NCBI GenBank assembly: GCA_964473395.1
Contig: CAYYOW010000013.1
Span: 1 to 35,779 of the forward strand
Source: Sulfidibacterium sp964473395
GTDB taxonomy: Bacteria > Bacteroidota > Bacteroidia > Bacteroidales > F082
Direction: 5' to 3'
DNA length: 35,779 nt
Part shown: positions 25,776 to 34,596 of the stretch, piece by piece
How positions within the stretch are numbered: the stretch's first letter is position 1
How the letters are laid out: every line of letters starts with the position of its first letter
The notes under the pieces: model-generated
What the model saw: only the letters and a program-made list of their open reading frames with translations
Database searches by the model: none
Told to the model about the DNA's origin: nothing
Program-made: the position numbers and the translations under genes

Positions 25776-28700
25776 TTAGTCTTTTTTCTCAATCTTTATT
25801 TTAGCCGGAACCCCGTCAGTCAGCTCTACTTCCTCAAAGCTATTGTTTGAGGGCGACTCAATAAGGGTAACGTCTGCCAAAGTTTCGGTACAAATATAAT
25901 CTTTAAACAATTGGAAAGCTTCAAATGTCTGTTCTGCCTTCACAATTTGGAGTAAAATACGGTCGGTAACCTCCAGCCCCATATCTTTGCGCATGTTCTG
26001 AATACGGTTGACCAGCTCGCGTGCAAGGCCTTCGTTTCTCAGCAAATCGGTAATGGTAACATCCAGCGCTACCGTCAGGTTGTCTATACTAGTTACACTC
26101 CATCCCGGGATATCCTGTGTGGATATTTCCACATCCTCGCTGTGAAGCTCCACCAGTTGGCCGTTCAGGTCAAGGGTAAGGGGTTCACCGCTTTCCAGCT
26201 TACGAATATCTTCCTGTCCCAGTGTATTAATTATGGCCGCTAACTGCTTCATGATTTTACCATATTTGGGACCCAGCGTCTTGAAGTCAGGCTTGATTTT
26301 CTTCACCAGCACATCTGAATCTCCGGTGATGTATTCAATCTGTTTGATGTTTGTCTCCGAAAGGATAAGATCTTCCACAGCCTGAACCTGTTTTTGAAAA
26401 CGGGTATCAGACACTGGTATTATCACCTTGTTAAGAGGCTGACGTACACGGATATTTGTTTTTTTCCGTAGCGAAAGAATCATGGATGATATTTTCTGCG
26501 CCAGCTCCATGCGTTCTTCCAGCAACTTGTCAATCTGTTTTTCATCTGCTACGGGAAAATCGGTAAGATGAACCGAGACCTCTTTTGTCTTTCCACTTAC
26601 ATCGTTCAAATCTTTAAACAGACGTTCGGCATAAAAAGGGGCAATAGGGGCCATCAGTTGCGATACCACTTCAAGGCAACGGTACAAAGTCTGGTAAGCT
26701 TGTATCTTGTCTTCCGAATAACTGCCTTTCCAGAACCTCCTTCTTGACAGCCGTACGAACCAGTTGCTGAGATGCTCATTCACAAAATACTGAATGGCAC
26801 GTCCGGCACGCGTCGGTTCGTAATCGGCATAAGCCTGATCGGTAGTTTTGATAAGCGAGTTCAGCTCGGAGAGTATCCAGCGGTCCAGCTCCGACCGTGT
26901 TTCAACAGGAATTTCCTGTTCGCTGAATGTAAAGCCATCGATGTTGGCATACAGCGCAAAAAAGGCGTACGTGTTATGCAGCGTTCCGAAAAATTTACGG
27001 CGAACCTCATCGATACCGGCAAGATCAAAACGCAGGTTATCCCAGGGTTGTGCATTGGTAATCATATACCAGCGGGTAGCATCGGCACCATATTTCTCAA
27101 CAGTTGAAAACGGGTCTACAGTATTGTTGAGCCGTTTCGACATCTTATTACCCTTTTTGTCCAATACCAGACCGTTGGAGACCACCGTTTTATAAGCTAC
27201 GGAATCGAAAAGCATCGTGGCAATGGCATGTAGTGTAAAAAACCATCCGCGGGTCTGGTCAACGCCTTCGGCAATGAAGTCGGCAGGATAATTTTTCAAA
27301 AAGGCCTCTTTATTTTCAAAAGGATAGTGCATCTGGGCATAGGGCATAGAACCCGAATCGAACCACACATCGATGAGCGAAGGTTCGCGGTACATCTTTT
27401 TGCCCTTGTCGGAAACCAAAATGATTCTATCAACATAAGGACGATGGAAATCAAAAGTCCGGTAGTTTTCGTCGCTCATATCTGCCGGGTTAAAATCTTT
27501 CATCGGATTTTTGGCCATAACGCCGGAAGCCACCGCTTTCTCCACTTCAGCTTTCAACTCGGCAGCCGAGCCAAGGCATTTTTGTTCCGTACGGTCTTCG
27601 GTAACCCAAATGGGCAACGGAACGCCCCAGAAACGAGACCGCGACAGGTTCCAATCCACCAGATTTTCCAACCAGTTCCCGAAACGACCTTCGCCGGTAG
27701 CTTTCGGTTTCCACTTGATGGTTTTGTTGAGCGCAATCATCCGGTCCTTCAACTGCGTTGTCTTCACAAACCACGAGTCCAGTGGATAATACAAAATAGG
27801 TTTGTCTGTGCGCCAGCAATGCGGATAGCTATGTACATGCTTCTCTATTCGAAAAGCCTTATTCTCTTTTTTCAGTGCCACGGCAAGGTCAATATCCAGA
27901 CTGCCATCCTTATCATTGAGGTTTTCGTCGTAAGCATTTTTTACAAAACGGCCTGCGTATTCTTTATACAGGTCAACATTCACAAAACCCTTCACAAACT
28001 GCTCATCCAGCATCTCCACCGCATAAAAACGACCTTTTAAGTCAACCATAGGACGCTTTTCGCCGTTTTTATCCAGCAAAATCAGCGGGGCGATACCGTT
28101 TTCTTTGGCTACACGATCGTCATCGGCACCAAAAGTAGGGGCCATGTGGACGATCCCCGTACCCTCTTCGGTAGTAACAAAATCACCGGTGATTACCTCA
28201 AAAGCTTTGCCCATGGGTTTTACCCACGGAAACAGTTGCTCATAAGCTATACCGGTGAGTTGCATTCCTTTGTAGCTTGCCAGCACACGGAAAGGGATAT
28301 GTTTATCGCCGGGTTTATAATCTTCAAAAGCAAGGTCTTTGTCCTTGGGATTAAAATAGGCATCTAACCGGTCTTCGGCCAGGACAACTACTTCGGGAAT
28401 TCCGGTGTAAGGATTGAAAGTCTTAACTTTCAGGTAATTGATTTTTTGCCCTACAGCCAGCGCCGTATTAGAAGGCAGCGTCCAGGGCGTTGTTGTCCAG
28501 GCGATGAAATAGATATCATTGTCGCCGGAACCTTCAAACAGAAATCCGGAACGGTCATTGCGCATCACTCTAAACTGTGCTACAGCAGTGGTATCCGTCA
28601 CATCGCGGTAACAGCCAGGCTGGTTTAGCTCGTGGGTACTCAGGCCGGTTCCGGCTGCCGGTGAGTAAGGCTGGATAGAATAGCCTTTATACAGCAATCC

Positions 28701-29213
28701 TTTTTCGTAAAGCTGTTTCAGCAGGTACCAGACCGACTCCATGTATTTATTATCAAAAGTGATGTACGGATGGTCAAGGTCAACCCAGTAACCGATTTTT
28801 TCGGTCAGGTCGTCCCACATATCTTTATATTTGAGCACCTCTTTACGACAGGCATTGTTGTACTCTTCCACGCTGATTTTCTTGCCGATATCTTCTTTGG
28901 TGATGCCAAGGGTTTTCTCTACGCTTATTTCCACCGGAAGGCCATGGGTATCCCAGCCGGCTTTACGCTGAACATATTTTCCTTTTTGAGTCTGGTAACG
29001 GCAAAAAAGATCTTTGATAGTACGCGCCATCACGTGATGGATTCCAGGCTTCCCATTGGCCGATGGCGGCCCTTCGTAAAATACAAACGGCGTACCTCCT
29101 TCACGGATTTTCAAACTCTTTTCAAAGATTTGGTTTTCGCGCCAAAACTCCCCGACCTCGTCTCCAATCTGTGTTAGGCTTAACTGTTTATATTCCTGAT
29201 ATTTATTCCCCAT
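25776..29213 (-). CDS. ileS: Isoleucyl-tRNA synthetase
   Basis: This enzyme charges tRNA-Ile in the cytoplasm. The 1145 residues are about 200 longer than the E. coli enzyme and resemble the long, eukaryote-like form. The class I active site shows EGPPSANGKPGIHH (47-60), where the usual HxGH reads GIHH, and KMSKR at 690-694. AGWDTHGLPVE is the conserved connection, followed by a large editing domain with WTTTPWTLPSN. The C-terminal part carries the anticodon-binding domain (ELDRWILSELN, NWFVRLSRRRFW). It heads a unit with the DksA-like gene and lspA. Confidence 0.97.
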   Translation of the reverse strand: MGNKYQEYKQLSLTQIGDEVGEFWRENQIFEKSLKIREGGTPFVFYEGPPSANGKPGIHHVMARTIKDLFCRYQTQKGKYVQRKAGWDTHGLPVEISVEKTLGITKEDIGKKISVEEYNNACRKEVLKYKDMWDDLTEKIGYWVDLDHPYITFDNKYMESVWYLLKQLYEKGLLYKGYSIQPYSPAAGTGLSTHELNQPGCYRDVTDTTAVAQFRVMRNDRSGFLFEGSGDNDIYFIAWTTTPWTLPSNTALAVGQKINYLKVKTFNPYTGIPEVVVLAEDRLDAYFNPKDKDLAFEDYKPGDKHIPFRVLASYKGMQLTGIAYEQLFPWVKPMGKAFEVITGDFVTTEEGTGIVHMAPTFGADDDRVAKENGIAPLILLDKNGEKRPMVDLKGRFYAVEMLDEQFVKGFVNVDLYKEYAGRFVKNAYDENLNDKDGSLDIDLAVALKKENKAFRIEKHVHSYPHCWRTDKPILYYPLDSWFVKTTQLKDRMIALNKTIKWKPKATGEGRFGNWLENLVDWNLSRSRFWGVPLPIWVTEDRTEQKCLGSAAELKAEVEKAVASGVMAKNPMKDFNPADMSDENYRTFDFHRPYVDRIILVSDKGKKMYREPSLIDVWFDSGSMPYAQMHYPFENKEAFLKNYPADFIAEGVDQTRGWFFTLHAIATMLFDSVAYKTVVSNGLVLDKKGNKMSKRLNNTVDPFSTVEKYGADATRWYMITNAQPWDNLRFDLAGIDEVRRKFFGTLHNTYAFFALYANIDGFTFSEQEIPVETRSELDRWILSELNSLIKTTDQAYADYEPTRAGRAIQYFVNEHLSNWFVRLSRRRFWKGSYSEDKIQAYQTLYRCLEVVSQLMAPIAPFYAERLFKDLNDVSGKTKEVSVHLTDFPVADEKQIDKLLEERMELAQKISSMILSLRKKTNIRVRQPLNKVIIPVSDTRFQKQVQAVEDLILSETNIKQIEYITGDSDVLVKKIKPDFKTLGPKYGKIMKQLAAIINTLGQEDIRKLESGEPLTLDLNGQLVELHSEDVEISTQDIPGWSVTSIDNLTVALDVTITDLLRNEGLARELVNRIQNMRKDMGLEVTDRILLQIVKAEQTFEAFQLFKDYICTETLADVTLIESPSNNSFEEVELTDGVPAKIKIEKKD

Positions 29214-29252
29214 GCGGATACACCTTCTATATATTCGTCAAAAAATTGGCTG

Positions 29253-29260
29253 CAAAATTA
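29253..29260 (-). promoter_or_regulatory. -7 element upstream of ileS
   Basis: On the minus strand this reads TAATTTTG, a full TAnnTTTG match, 39 bases before the ileS ATG at 29213. No TTTG lies at the usual -33 distance. Confidence 0.5.
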
Positions 29261-29377
29261 GAAAATTTCAACGCACCTTATACATATTGTGTAAATTTTT
29301 GATTAGCGGCAGGTTCAAGTCTCAAACGTGACAGATTATCAATCTGAATTGTCTAAAAAATATTTTTCCAAAATAAG

Positions 29378-29408
29378 TTGACTTTTCAAAAAGTTTATTA
29401 TAAATTTG
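29378..29408 (+). promoter_or_regulatory. Promoter of the Fur/PerR-like gene
   Basis: TTG (29378-29380) and TAAATTTG (29401-29408) are exactly 20 bases apart and fit the Bacteroidota promoter consensus. Transcription should start near 29414, about 40 bases before the ATG. Confidence 0.7.
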
Positions 29409-29421
29409 CACTATTATTATA

Positions 29422-29436
29422 TAGTAATCATTACTA
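29422..29436 (+). promoter_or_regulatory. Fur/PerR-type 7-1-7 operator
   Basis: TAGTAATCATTACTA is a perfect 7-1-7 inverted repeat, the architecture of Fur and PerR boxes (PerR consensus TTATAATnATTATAA). It lies just after the predicted transcription start, between promoter and ATG of the Fur-family gene, so autorepression is the simplest reading. Co-control of rubrerythrin through the same transcript is likely. Confidence 0.7.
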
Positions 29437-29454
29437 ATTAGGAATAAATCTATT

Positions 29455-29883
29455 ATGAAAACAGAGGCCATCAAGGGGAAATTGAAAGAGGCTGGGCTGA
29501 AGATCACACCGCAAAGAATAGCGGTGTTACAAGCATTGGTGGATAACCGACAGCATCCCTCAGCAGAGGATCTGATAAAGACCATACGGCAGGTTCATCC
29601 TAATATTTCGGTAGGAACAGTTTATCAGATACTCAATACTTTGGTTTCCAAGAATATCATTGGAAAAATTGAAACGCACAATAATGTGATTCACTATGAT
29701 CCAATTACAGAAAGTCATCATCATTTGTACATTGAGGAAAGCCGGGAAATTTTGGACTATTTCGACAATAAACTTACGGCCATGGTGGAGGAATACCTTG
29801 AAAGGCATGACAGATTAAGCGACATCAGTATTGAAGATGTTAAAATTCAGATTATTGGAAAAAGGAAAAAATCTCAAATGTAA
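29455..29883 (+). CDS. Fur-family transcriptional regulator, PerR-like, cysteine-free
   Basis: The 142 residues form the winged-helix domain of the Fur family (ITPQRIAVLQALVDN, then NISVGTVYQILNTLV) and a dimer domain. All five regulatory-metal ligands of Bacillus PerR are found at a constant offset: His34, Asp82, His88, His90 and Asp101 (PerR 37, 85, 91, 93, 104). The structural Cys4 zinc site is gone: the first pair reads Ile93 and Ser96, and the protein has no cysteine at all. A 7-1-7 operator lies in its own leader, and a rubrerythrin gene follows 106 bases later. It is probably a peroxide- or iron-responsive repressor. Confidence 0.9.
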   Translation: MKTEAIKGKLKEAGLKITPQRIAVLQALVDNRQHPSAEDLIKTIRQVHPNISVGTVYQILNTLVSKNIIGKIETHNNVIHYDPITESHHHLYIEESREILDYFDNKLTAMVEEYLERHDRLSDISIEDVKIQIIGKRKKSQM

Positions 29884-29989
29884 AATAATCAGAAAGCAAT
29901 TAAATCATTTCTATAAAAATGGGTAAAGAATTAGCCAGGTAAGTTGCCAGGAAAATAAATATTAATTTTAAATCTTAAAACAGTAAAAC

Positions 29990-30565
29990 ATGAAAAGTTT
30001 AAAAGGAAGCAGAACAGAACAAAATCTGTTAAAATCATTTGCCGGAGAATCACAGGCAAGAATGCGTTATGACTATTTCTCCAAACAGGCAAAAAAAGAA
30101 GGACTGGAGCAAATTTCAGCAATTTTTGCCGAAACAGCCCTCAATGAAAAAGAACATGCAAAACGCTTTTTTAAATTTCTGGAAGGGGGCCCTGTGGAAA
30201 TTACAGCCACCTATCCGGCCGGAGTAATTGGCACAACGCTGCAAAATCTAAAAGCTGCTGCCGAAGGTGAAAACGAAGAGTGGACAGAACTTTACCCCGA
30301 GTTTGCCCGTATTGCCGAAGAAGAAGGCTTTAAAGAGATAGCCACTGCTTATCGGATGATTGCCAAAGTAGAGAAAGCCCACGAAGAACGTTATTCAACA
30401 CTATACAACAACCTGGAAGAGGGACATGTATTTGAGAGAGACGGCGTTGTAATATGGAAATGCCGCAATTGTGGTTATCTCCACGAAGGGAAAAAAGCCC
30501 CCAAAGTGTGCCCGGCCTGCCTGCATCCGCAATCTTATTTTGAAATACAGGAAACGAATTATTAA
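29990..30565 (+). CDS. Rubrerythrin
   Basis: This non-haem iron peroxidase reduces hydrogen peroxide with electrons from rubredoxin or NADH-linked partners and is typical of anaerobes. The 191 residues have the four-helix ferritin-like domain with the di-iron ligands Glu20, Glu53-x2-His56, a Glu near 94-97, and Glu128-x2-His131. A C-terminal rubredoxin-type iron site follows with Cys158-x2-Cys161 and Cys174-x2-Cys177 (WKCRNCGYLH ... VCPAC). It sits behind the PerR-like gene and before a strong terminator, so the two form one stress unit. Confidence 0.96.
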   Translation: MKSLKGSRTEQNLLKSFAGESQARMRYDYFSKQAKKEGLEQISAIFAETALNEKEHAKRFFKFLEGGPVEITATYPAGVIGTTLQNLKAAAEGENEEWTELYPEFARIAEEEGFKEIATAYRMIAKVEKAHEERYSTLYNNLEEGHVFERDGVVIWKCRNCGYLHEGKKAPKVCPACLHPQSYFEIQETNY

Positions 30566-30583
30566 AGTATCCTAAATTTTATC

Positions 30584-30622
30584 AAATACCGGATCTGTAT
30601 TATACTTATCCGGTATTTTTTT
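30584..30622 (+). terminator. Intrinsic terminator after rubrerythrin
   Basis: AAATACCGGAT (30584-30594) pairs perfectly with ATCCGGTATTT (30608-30618), and more T bases follow. It begins 18 bases after the stop codon. Confidence 0.88.
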
Positions 30623-30762
30623 ATGAAAATGAGTACGCTTAGCTTTTTCCGGCCACATCCGAAAATGGCCATTAGGGCATTTTTCAATTTCGGCAAAAGA
30701 ATCATAAGGTTGCATTGATAAAACATTGAGCCGCTGTTTTAAAATTATCCACTCATAATCCT

Positions 30763-30770
30763 TACTTTTG
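30763..30770 (+). promoter_or_regulatory. -7 element upstream of the alcohol dehydrogenase gene
   Basis: TACTTTTG fully matches TAnnTTTG and lies 46 bases before the ATG at 30817. The -33 position has no clear TTTG. Confidence 0.5.
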
Positions 30771-30816
30771 TAGAAAAGGGAAAAGGAGTTATTCATCATT
30801 TAGAAAATAAAAAATC

Positions 30817-31962
30817 ATGGCCATAGAAAATTTTATTGCATACAACCCTACACGCCTTCATTTTGGTAAGGGAGTGACGGAGACCCTTGGAAAAACGGTC
30901 AGACAATATGGGAAAAAAGTTCTGCTGGTTTACGGAAAAGGTTCTGTGAAAAAATACGGTTATTACGACCAGATAATCTCCCAGCTGAAAAAAGCCGGAC
31001 TGGAAATTATTGAATTCAGTGGCATTAAACCCAATCCGGTGGTGGACGATGTGCGGAAAGCCATCGCTCTGGGGAAAGAAAAGAATATCAATGTTATTGT
31101 GGCTCTCGGTGGCGGCAGTGTCATCGACTCATCGAAAATTATCAGCCTGGGACTGGTGAACGACATTGATCCATGGGAGTTCATGACCTGGCAGGCAATG
31201 CCTGAGAAATCAGTTCCGCTGGTCACAGTGCTGACGCTGGCAGCTACCGGAACAGAAATGAACGCTGCTGCCGTCCTGCAAAATCGTGAAACCGGTCAGA
31301 AACTAGGATTTGTCAACCCCATGCTTTTTCCGAAAGATTCATTTCTGGATCCTTCTTTCACGGCAACGGTTCCCGGAGATTACACGGCTTACGGTATTGT
31401 AGATTTGATTGCCCATGCACTGGAGGCCTTTTTCGGTGGTGGAGAGCCATCGGTTACCGACAGGATTACCCTCGCTATCATCAAAGATGCTATGGAATGG
31501 GGCCCACAACTGATGGCCGACTTGCAAAATGTAGATTTACGAGCTAACATTATGCTGGATGCTACTATGGCACTTAACGGGTTGACCAGTTACGGCAAAA
31601 CCAGCGGCGACTGGGGAGTACATGGACTGGGACACGAACTTTCTTTTTTATATGACATGCCCCACGGCGCTACACTGAGCATAGCTTATCCGGCCTGGCT
31701 TCGGCTACAATCAGAACGGATCCCACAACGGATTCAAAAACTGGGAAAAGGCCTCTTCGGCACAATAGATTTGGAAGAAACCATTGAAAAACTGGAGGCT
31801 TTTTTCTCCTCTCTGGGTTCACCCATCCGGACTATTGAAACGGGTATTGGTACTTCCAAAAAAGAGGAAATTCTGAATCAGATGAACAAAAACAAGGTTT
31901 CAGGGATGTACCACGCTCTGGATGATGACGACAGGGCAAAACTGGTGGACTGGATGATGTAA
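30817..31962 (+). CDS. Iron-containing alcohol dehydrogenase (BdhA/YqhD-type)
   Basis: This is a cytoplasmic NAD(P)H-dependent aldehyde reductase or alcohol dehydrogenase of the group III family. The 381 residues carry the dinucleotide-binding GGGSVIDSSK (98-107) and the four metal ligands Asp196, His200, His269 and His283, which match YqhD Asp194, His198, His267 and His281 with an offset of two. The likely role is removal of aldehydes or butanal/ethanal reduction in fermentation; substrate and cofactor choice cannot be read with certainty. It is transcribed on its own, downstream of a terminator. Confidence 0.93.
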   Translation: MAIENFIAYNPTRLHFGKGVTETLGKTVRQYGKKVLLVYGKGSVKKYGYYDQIISQLKKAGLEIIEFSGIKPNPVVDDVRKAIALGKEKNINVIVALGGGSVIDSSKIISLGLVNDIDPWEFMTWQAMPEKSVPLVTVLTLAATGTEMNAAAVLQNRETGQKLGFVNPMLFPKDSFLDPSFTATVPGDYTAYGIVDLIAHALEAFFGGGEPSVTDRITLAIIKDAMEWGPQLMADLQNVDLRANIMLDATMALNGLTSYGKTSGDWGVHGLGHELSFLYDMPHGATLSIAYPAWLRLQSERIPQRIQKLGKGLFGTIDLEETIEKLEAFFSSLGSPIRTIETGIGTSKKEEILNQMNKNKVSGMYHALDDDDRAKLVDWMM

Positions 31963-32060
31963 ATCGCACCTCAAATTGTCACATTTTTTATCCGCTTACA
32001 GTAAAGTTTTTTATTTGTCAGAATAAAAGACCTTTTACTCTTTTATTTGATAAAATTGCT

Positions 32061-32068
32061 TATTTTTG
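32061..32068 (+). promoter_or_regulatory. -7 element upstream of the RIC-type gene
   Basis: TATTTTTG matches TAnnTTTG, 45 bases before the ATG at 32114. The nearest TTTG (32046-32049) is too close to serve as -33, which hints at help from an activator, though this is only an inference. Confidence 0.45.
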
Positions 32069-32113
32069 CCTCGTTTAATATGAGTTGTTATCATTAATTT
32101 AAAATAAGCAGAA

Positions 32114-33058
32114 ATGGAAACATTAGATGTAACACAAATAGAACCAAGGTTAAAGCATCCTACGATTTTTCAAAAATTTGATGCCTTATCCGGTGGCGAG
32201 GCATTCGTTATTCATAACGACCACGACCCCAAACCTCTATATTATCAGATGGTTGCAGAAAGAGGAGAGACCTTCGACTGGGAGTATCTTGAAGAAGGCC
32301 CCGAAATATGGGAAGTCAAAATCAGCAAACGGAACCTCAAAAGAGAGCCTTTGACAATAGGAGAACTTGTTACGGAAGATTTCAGAAAAGCAGACGTTTT
32401 CAGCAAATATGGATTAGATTTTTGCTGTGGTGGCGCCAAATCACTCAAAGAAGCTTGTGAGGAAAAAGGAATTAGTGAAAAGGAAGTTGCAACAGCGCTT
32501 ACCGAAGTAGAAAATCAGGCTAAGAACAGGCAACAGGATTTCAATAGTTGGGACCTGGATTTTCTTGTCGATTACATCCTCAACATCCATCATAAGTATG
32601 TAAAAGGATCGGTAACCATGCTTTATGAGGTTAGCGGAAAAGTAGGGAGTGTGCATGGCGAAAATCATCCTGAGGTAATTAAAATTGCCAGTCTGGTTGA
32701 AACAATTGTCAGAGAGCTGGATACACACATTCAAAAAGAGGAAACTATTCTTTTTCCATACATTAAGAAACTGGCTATTGCCAAACGTGAAAATACAGCG
32801 TTGAAGCCCGCATCTTTCGGCTCTGTTGAAAGTCTGATCATGACAATGGAAACCGAGCATGTAGCTGTTGGCGGAAGCATGGACGAAATAAACCGTTTGA
32901 GTAACGGTTATGCTACTCCCGAAGATGCCTGTTCTTCTTATCGTGCTTTATACGCTAAACTCGACGAATTTGAACAGGATTTGCATCGGCATATCCACCT
33001 GGAAAACAACATATTATTTCCTAAGGCAATTCAACTGGAAAAAGAACTTTTGGGTTGA
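32114..33058 (+). CDS. Iron-sulfur cluster repair di-iron protein (RIC/ScdA type) with N-terminal DUF2249 domain
   Basis: The 314 residues hold three domains. A DUF2249 domain (about 1-72) shows HPTIFQKFDAL and DHDPKPLYYQ. A ScdA_N domain (about 75-135) has the family Cys-Cys pair in LDFCCGGAKSL (Cys104-Cys105). A hemerythrin-like domain (about 145-310) has ligand candidates His159/His160, His205, Glu209, His249, His291/His293 and Glu297. RIC proteins repair iron-sulfur clusters damaged by nitric oxide or peroxide. The DUF2249 domain is often linked with nitrogen-oxide metabolism. The protein is cytoplasmic. The rubrerythrin/PerR unit nearby suggests a stress role. Confidence 0.92.
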   Translation: METLDVTQIEPRLKHPTIFQKFDALSGGEAFVIHNDHDPKPLYYQMVAERGETFDWEYLEEGPEIWEVKISKRNLKREPLTIGELVTEDFRKADVFSKYGLDFCCGGAKSLKEACEEKGISEKEVATALTEVENQAKNRQQDFNSWDLDFLVDYILNIHHKYVKGSVTMLYEVSGKVGSVHGENHPEVIKIASLVETIVRELDTHIQKEETILFPYIKKLAIAKRENTALKPASFGSVESLIMTMETEHVAVGGSMDEINRLSNGYATPEDACSSYRALYAKLDEFEQDLHRHIHLENNILFPKAIQLEKELLG

Positions 33059-33107
33059 GTAACATTGGTGTACGCTTAGTGCTTCTTTAACCATAATTCT
33101 AATATAC

Positions 33108-33140
33108 GTCCGCATTTACAACGCGGACATATATTTTCCT
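33108..33140. terminator. Terminator between convergent genes
   Basis: GTCCGC (33108-33113) pairs with GCGGAC (33123-33128) around a 9-base loop, followed on the plus strand by a T-rich run. It lies between the ends of the RIC-type gene and the dihydropyrimidinase-like gene. Confidence 0.55.
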
Positions 33141-33190
33141 TTTTATGCCGGGTATCTGTTATAATTCTGATAAAGATACCTAAATATTTG

Positions 33191-34588
33191 TTATAAATGA
33201 GAACCGAAGATAGTGTCAGGAATCTTCCTTCGTAAAAACTGTCCTTTCAGACTGTTTCCTACCCATCGGTTTCTCTCAACGGCAATTTTACCGCCGGTAA
33301 TGATATATTCGGCAGCGCCTTTGGTCAGAAATCCTTCATAAATATCCGAATCGCAATGCATGTGATGGGTTTGAGTGGAGATAACCAGTTCCTTTTCTGG
33401 ATTCCAGATAACCAGATCGGCATCAGAGCCTGGAGCCAGCTCTCCTTTTTGCGGGTATAAACCAAAGATTTTTGCCGGCTGGGTAGAGGTAAGATCCACA
33501 AAACGGTTCAGGCTGATTTTGTTTTGTAAAACGCCGTATGTATAGAGCAACGTTAGCCGGTGTTCCACACTGCCTACGCCGTTGGCAATCTTCCGGAAAT
33601 CATGCAGGCCGGTTTTTTTCTGTTCAAAAGAGAAAGGACAATGATCCGTTCCTATACTTTGAATGGTGCCGTCAGTAAGGGCTTTCCAAAGGGCACGGTT
33701 GTCGGCCTTTTTCCGTAGCGGCGGACTCAGCACAAAAGGTGCAGTTTGTTCAAAAGAGCCCTGATAATGGCTGTCGTCTAACAAAAGATAATGTGGACAG
33801 CTCTCGGCATAAACTTTCTGTCCCCGCTGCTGTGCCTTACGGATGGGCATAAGTGAAGCTTCGGAGGAGACATGCACAATATAAAACGGACATCCGGCTT
33901 CGGCGGCAAAGCCAATGGCTTTTTCCACAGCTTCGGCTTCGAGACGGGCGGGGCGCGACAACGGATGATATTCGGGCGTGGTTTGCCCGTTTTTTATAAA
34001 GTCGTTGCGTAATTGTTCTATTTCGTCGCCCAACTCACAATGTGCTGTCACCATTCCACCGGCTTCAGCCACAGCATGAAATACCTTTTTCAAATCTTCG
34101 TCCTCCAGGCCAATACTCTCTTTATATGCCATGTAAACCTTAAAAGAGGGAATGCCTTCCTCAATACAAGCCTTGATTTCGGAAGGTATAGAGGCTCTCC
34201 ATTCCACCGGACTTACGTGGAAAGAATAGTCTGTCAGGCAGTTGGCCGCTTCTACTTTGCGTTGCTGCAAAGCTTCCTGCAGGCTTTGTCCTTTGCGTGG
34301 TGTTACAAAGTCGATGAGGGTCGTGGTTCCTCCGAAAAGTGCCGCCCGGCTTCCCGACAAAAAATCATCGCCGGAGTAGCCTGCCGGGGTCGGCAAATGC
34401 ATGTGTACATGCGGGTCGATGCCACCGGGAAAAATGAGCATTCCGGTTGCGTCAATTGCTTTTTCTACAGTGTTAGGTATCGTTCCGGGATTTTCCACCC
34501 GACTGATTTTTCCCCCTTCGAGTAGGATGTCAGCGGCAAAAGTACGTTTGGATGTAACCAGTGTTCCGTTTTTTATGAGTATGCGCAT
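33191..34588 (-). CDS. Dihydropyrimidinase/hydantoinase-like amidohydrolase
   Basis: This cyclic-amidohydrolase of the D-hydantoinase type opens dihydropyrimidine or hydantoin rings. The 465 residues have the TIM-barrel metal site: His60-x-His62 (DPHVHMHL), the lysine that becomes carboxylated, Lys150 (SFKVYMAYKE), His183 (TAHCELGDE), His239 (IVHVSSEAS) and Asp315 (GTDHCPFS). The length is that of dihydropyrimidinases. Dihydroorotase and allantoinase are related alternatives, but the SFKVYMAYK and IVHVSS motifs favour this group. It starts 8 bases after the next upstream gene and is co-transcribed with it. Confidence 0.9.
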   Translation of the reverse strand: MRILIKNGTLVTSKRTFAADILLEGGKISRVENPGTIPNTVEKAIDATGMLIFPGGIDPHVHMHLPTPAGYSGDDFLSGSRAALFGGTTTLIDFVTPRKGQSLQEALQQRKVEAANCLTDYSFHVSPVEWRASIPSEIKACIEEGIPSFKVYMAYKESIGLEDEDLKKVFHAVAEAGGMVTAHCELGDEIEQLRNDFIKNGQTTPEYHPLSRPARLEAEAVEKAIGFAAEAGCPFYIVHVSSEASLMPIRKAQQRGQKVYAESCPHYLLLDDSHYQGSFEQTAPFVLSPPLRKKADNRALWKALTDGTIQSIGTDHCPFSFEQKKTGLHDFRKIANGVGSVEHRLTLLYTYGVLQNKISLNRFVDLTSTQPAKIFGLYPQKGELAPGSDADLVIWNPEKELVISTQTHHMHCDSDIYEGFLTKGAAEYIITGGKIAVERNRWVGNSLKGQFLRRKIPDTIFGSHL

Positions 34589-34596
34589 GATATATC

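Noticed and set aside
27327..28040. 237-codon open frame on the plus strand opposite ileS
   Set aside because: It lies wholly inside the well-conserved ileS gene on the other strand and its product is not protein-like in any family sense.
30572..30799. 75-codon minus-strand frame between rubrerythrin and the alcohol dehydrogenase
   Set aside because: Its end covers the rubrerythrin terminator and its start covers the dehydrogenase -7 element; no family features are visible.
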